Shown here: positions 12,385-15,097 of the stretch, piece by piece | Numbering within the stretch: position 1 is the first letter of the stretch | Layout of the letters: every line of letters starts with the position of its first letter | Source: JAZLJD01 sp045617725 | Lineage (GTDB): Bacteria; Bacillota; Clostridia; Lachnospirales; Lachnospiraceae | Assembly (NCBI GenBank): GCA_045617725.1 | Contig: JAZLJD010000085.1 | Location: 1 to 15,097 of the forward strand | Reading direction: 5' to 3' | DNA length: 15,097 nucleotides | Notes under the pieces: model-generated | What the model was told of the DNA's origin: nothing | The model's input: the letters and a program-made list of their open reading frames with translations, nothing else | Databases searched by the model: none | Position numbers and translations under genes: made by a program

Positions 12385-14697
12385 GTGGCAAATATGGAAG
12401 GAATAGAATTTGAGGTAAAGCACAGCTCCAATGGCGCAGCCAAGGATGTTGACAAGCTTGCCGAATCTATGAAAGAACTTTCAAAAGCTACAGAAAAGGC
12501 CGGAAAAGCCTCCAATAAATCATGGGCCGAGTCAGTTAAAAGAGCCGAGCAAAATTTCAAAAAACAGCAGACTTTGTCCAAGAAGATGAGCAAGCTCCGC
12601 CTCGGACTCAACGGAAGCGGACGTTTAGTAAAGCCGAAAGATACCGCTCCAAGCAAAACGCCCGATTATGGGCGAATGGCTTGGAAGGAAGTTGGGGCCG
12701 ATGCAAACTACTACGGTTCCGTGGCTTTAAATGGTGTTGCTCGATTTGCCAATAAAGCCTGGCAGGGAGTGAGAAAAGTGGCATCATCTGCCGCAAATCT
12801 TGCCAAGACTGCTGCAAGTAACGCTTGGAACAGAATGTCCGCGCCTTTTAAGAAAATAAACGAGCTGACGGGTTCGCTTGGAAGAATAGCCCTATATAGG
12901 GGAATCCGAACTGTAATCAAGGAAATAACGCAGAGACTCAAGGAAGGAACGCAAGCGATCTATGACTTCCAGAATGCCATGGGTGGCGGTCGATTCACTC
13001 AGGTTATGGACGGATTCGCGGCCGGAGCAAAAGAGTTAACCGGGAACCTTGGCGCATTGGCAGCTAACATTCTTTCGATTCTGTCTCCGGCCATTAACGC
13101 AGCAATCGCTCTTATAAACGGATTGGTATCTGCAATAGCCGCTCTCGTTGCCGTTCTTGGCGGTGGCGTATTTCTAAAGGCATCCAAAAGCACAGCTAAG
13201 TTTGGTGAAAAACTTGGCGGTGCCGGTGGAGCTGCAAAAGAACTGAAAAGACAGTTAATTGGCATTGATGAGCTGAATGTATTCAAAGACGATTCAGGCG
13301 GCGGTGGCGGCGGTGGAACCAACGGAATCAATTATGAAGCAATGGAGCTTCCGAACTGGGCGCAGAAGGTAAAAGATGCCATTGATGCGGGAGATTGGAG
13401 AGGCGCAGGCGGTTTGCTTGCAGACCATATCAATCAGATCGTAGACAATTTCGATGCGAAAGCGTGGGGCAACAAGCTTGGCGAGAAGCTCCAGCATGGC
13501 ATTGAGTTTTCTATCGGGTTCCTTGATAGGTTTGATTTTGCAAAGGTCGGAGAGAAATTCTCTTCAGCTATTCAGGGAATATTTGAAAAAGTCAATCCGA
13601 CAGACTTAGGACATCTGCTGGCCGAAAGGCTGAATATCGTAATTGACTTTGCAAGCGGTATTCTTAGAAACCAATCCGTTATGAACGGCGGTTTGGGTTC
13701 CTATCTTGCTGATGTCGTAAACGGTTGGGTGTCAAACGTTGATTGGACGAAGCTTGAACAGGACATTGGATATGGCATAGCCGGTGCGATAAGAAATGTG
13801 AGTGCCTTCATACAAGGATTAAATCTCAACCCAATTAGAGAAGCGTTGCAGAATATAGATTGGGATTCTGTCAAGACATATCTTGGCAATATCATGAGAG
13901 CAATAGGATATTGGGCATACTCAGAGCTTATGGCAGCCTTGTTTGAAAAATTCCCAAACATTTCTTCAAAGTATAAAGGGTACGCAGAAGGATGGGCGGA
14001 AGTGCTCAAAATGAACCTTGAAGGAATGGCAAACGACGCCGAGAGATGGGCAGATAGTCTCAACAAGGATTTTGACAAAGTTAGCACCGGGTTTGAAGGG
14101 CATGAAGGCCGCGTCCGCAATGCGGCAGGGAAGGCAACTCAATCCGTACAGAATTATGCAACAGATTCCGACAATTCTCTAAGTAAAATATCGAAAAAAG
14201 CAGATGATACGCTGATTGATTTAAATGCATCATTCGCCGGTGTTGGTATAGAGGCCGGATTGATGGCCGGAAATGTTAAAAAGGCAAGCGATGACATGAG
14301 CAAGACGTTTGGAAAAGACATTGACGAAATGAAGAAGAAAACACAGTTTTCCTGGTCCTTGCCTCACTTGCAACTGCCTCATTTCAGCATAACCGGCGGA
14401 TTCTCTCTTAATCCGCCTTCTGTTCCGAAATTCAGCATGTATTGGGCGGCGCGTGGCGGTATCGTTGACGGTGCCACTTTGATAGGTGCCGGAGAAGCTG
14501 GGAAAGAAGCAATCGTTCCTCTTGAGAATAACCTCGGTTGGCTTGATGGATTGGCTGGAAGAATCGTCTCAACAATGGGTGGTGAATCGAACGGAAACCT
14601 CACCATCAACCTTGACGGCAAAGTTGTGTATGAAAACACAATGGCGAGAATAAGGCAGGAAACGATAAGAACCGGAACAAACCCTGTGATAGCATAA
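12385..14697 (+). CDS. tape measure protein
   Basis: Sets tail length and exits with DNA at infection. The 770-residue protein begins at GTG 12385, with GGATGTGA (7 of 8 to the anti-SD complement) seven bases upstream. It opens with a charged coiled-coil region (about residues 10-75), then a basic linker, then a helical part with a hydrophobic block (about 222-266) of one or two membrane-type segments. A seven-glycine run (305-311) follows. After it come loosely repeated helical units spaced by tryptophans (DWRGAGGLLADHI, AWGNKLGEKL, DWTKLEQDIG, DWDSVKTYLG). The C-terminus has GGIVDGATLIGAGEAGKEAIVPL, a common tape-measure tail motif. By the usual 1.5 angstroms per residue, the tail would be roughly 115 nm. 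No peptidase or lysozyme domain is evident. Confidence 0.92.
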   Translation: MANMEGIEFEVKHSSNGAAKDVDKLAESMKELSKATEKAGKASNKSWAESVKRAEQNFKKQQTLSKKMSKLRLGLNGSGRLVKPKDTAPSKTPDYGRMAWKEVGADANYYGSVALNGVARFANKAWQGVRKVASSAANLAKTAASNAWNRMSAPFKKINELTGSLGRIALYRGIRTVIKEITQRLKEGTQAIYDFQNAMGGGRFTQVMDGFAAGAKELTGNLGALAANILSILSPAINAAIALINGLVSAIAALVAVLGGGVFLKASKSTAKFGEKLGGAGGAAKELKRQLIGIDELNVFKDDSGGGGGGGTNGINYEAMELPNWAQKVKDAIDAGDWRGAGGLLADHINQIVDNFDAKAWGNKLGEKLQHGIEFSIGFLDRFDFAKVGEKFSSAIQGIFEKVNPTDLGHLLAERLNIVIDFASGILRNQSVMNGGLGSYLADVVNGWVSNVDWTKLEQDIGYGIAGAIRNVSAFIQGLNLNPIREALQNIDWDSVKTYLGNIMRAIGYWAYSELMAALFEKFPNISSKYKGYAEGWAEVLKMNLEGMANDAERWADSLNKDFDKVSTGFEGHEGRVRNAAGKATQSVQNYATDSDNSLSKISKKADDTLIDLNASFAGVGIEAGLMAGNVKKASDDMSKTFGKDIDEMKKKTQFSWSLPHLQLPHFSITGGFSLNPPSVPKFSMYWAARGGIVDGATLIGAGEAGKEAIVPLENNLGWLDGLAGRIVSTMGGESNGNLTINLDGKVVYENTMARIRQETIRTGTNPVIA

Positions 14698-14707
14698 GGG
14701 AGAAATA

Positions 14708-15097
14708 ATGGCAGTACCGATTGGAATAAACAGAATAGATACAGACGGATATTGGAAAGTTGGTAATGACCCGCTCTACATCCCGCATATAAACACGGAA
14801 GTGGAACATACCAACCTCGCCGGTAGCGAAACGGGAAGAACCGAGGACGGCTCCATGCACATCGATTGGATCCGCAGAGATATTGTAAAGGTTCATCTCA
14901 AATGGGCTGCCATGACAGCAAGCGAGCTTGACTATGTAATGGACCTTATGCAGGGCAAGGAATATGTCCTGACCTACAGAGACAGAGGCGCAACAAAGAC
15001 GGCCAATTGCTATACCGGCGAATCAAAATATAAGTTCTACCATTACGGCAAGAACGGCGAAGGCATCTACAGAGACATTGAGATAAACGCAATTGAA
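14708..15097 (+). CDS. distal tail / tail-associated protein, DUF6711-like (cut by window end)
   Basis: The first 130 residues are present and no stop is reached. AGGGAG overlaps the tape measure stop, about five bases before the ATG. The product begins MAVPIGINRIDTDGYWKVGN and contains GSETGRTEDGSMHIDW, then KVHLKWAAMTASELDYVMDL and YVLTYRDRGATKTANCYTG. That pattern (an offset declaration, a W-rich strand, a helix, then YxDP/YRDR-type strand) resembles small DUF6711-type tail proteins placed between tape measure and baseplate genes. Position supports a distal-tail or baseplate-hub role. The family link is moderate and the full length is unknown. Confidence 0.6.
   Translation, partial: MAVPIGINRIDTDGYWKVGNDPLYIPHINTEVEHTNLAGSETGRTEDGSMHIDWIRRDIVKVHLKWAAMTASELDYVMDLMQGKEYVLTYRDRGATKTANCYTGESKYKFYHYGKNGEGIYRDIEINAIE

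Noticed and set aside
1..15097. CRISPR array, diversity-generating retroelement, tRNA or rRNA genes, insertion sequence
   Set aside because: No regularly spaced long repeats, reverse transcriptase, template/variable repeats, transposase or RNA gene structure were seen on either strand.

Overview
The window looks like the late structural region of a tailed, siphovirus-type phage or prophage from a Bacillota host, probably a gut Clostridia-type bacterium. The evidence is gene order, moderate-to-low GC, strong AGGAGG-type ribosome binding sites, and families typical of Gram-positive siphophages: an SPP1-type portal, an SPP1 gp7/Mu F-like minor head protein, and a gpG/gpGT-type tail chaperone pair. 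No integrase, repressor, lysis gene or host gene is visible, so prophage versus free phage and the exact host cannot be settled. All convincing genes read rightwards and most are coupled by ATGA or longer overlaps.

Layout: 1-847 holds no gene I can support but is dense in DNA signals. There is an extended -10 promoter flanked by ATCCATAAC-type repeats, a 20-bp palindrome, a GC-rich island, and an array of eleven exact TGTWACA heptamers. Then come a basic helix-turn-helix protein (candidate small terminase or late regulator) and the large terminase (848-3083). These are closed off by a terminator and a tandem palindromic repeat (3110-3186). A structured leader (3184-3479) precedes two small unknown genes, one encoding a single-pass membrane protein (3480-3973). 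The head module follows: portal, short minor head protein, then unexpectedly a GT2-type and a GT8-type glycosyltransferase (6101-7767), then scaffold and major capsid protein.

After the capsid gene are a 43-residue Lys/Ala-rich protein, four connector or completion proteins (9436-11017), a 38-residue zinc-ribbon protein, the tail tube protein, the tail chaperones, the tape measure protein (12385-14697) and the start of a distal-tail-type protein cut by the window end. The chaperones carry a textbook -1 frameshift site: A AAA AAC, an 8-nt spacer and an 8-bp stem.

Together these genes package DNA (terminase, portal), build and close the head (scaffold, capsid, connectors) and assemble a tail set by the tape measure. 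The least ordinary element is the two-glycosyltransferase cassette inside the head operon. Being co-transcribed with capsid genes, it is a candidate virion glycosylation system, although modification of a host surface polymer is also possible. The second unusual element is the TGTWACA repeat array upstream of the packaging genes, which could be a terminase recognition site, an iteron-type origin, or an operator array.
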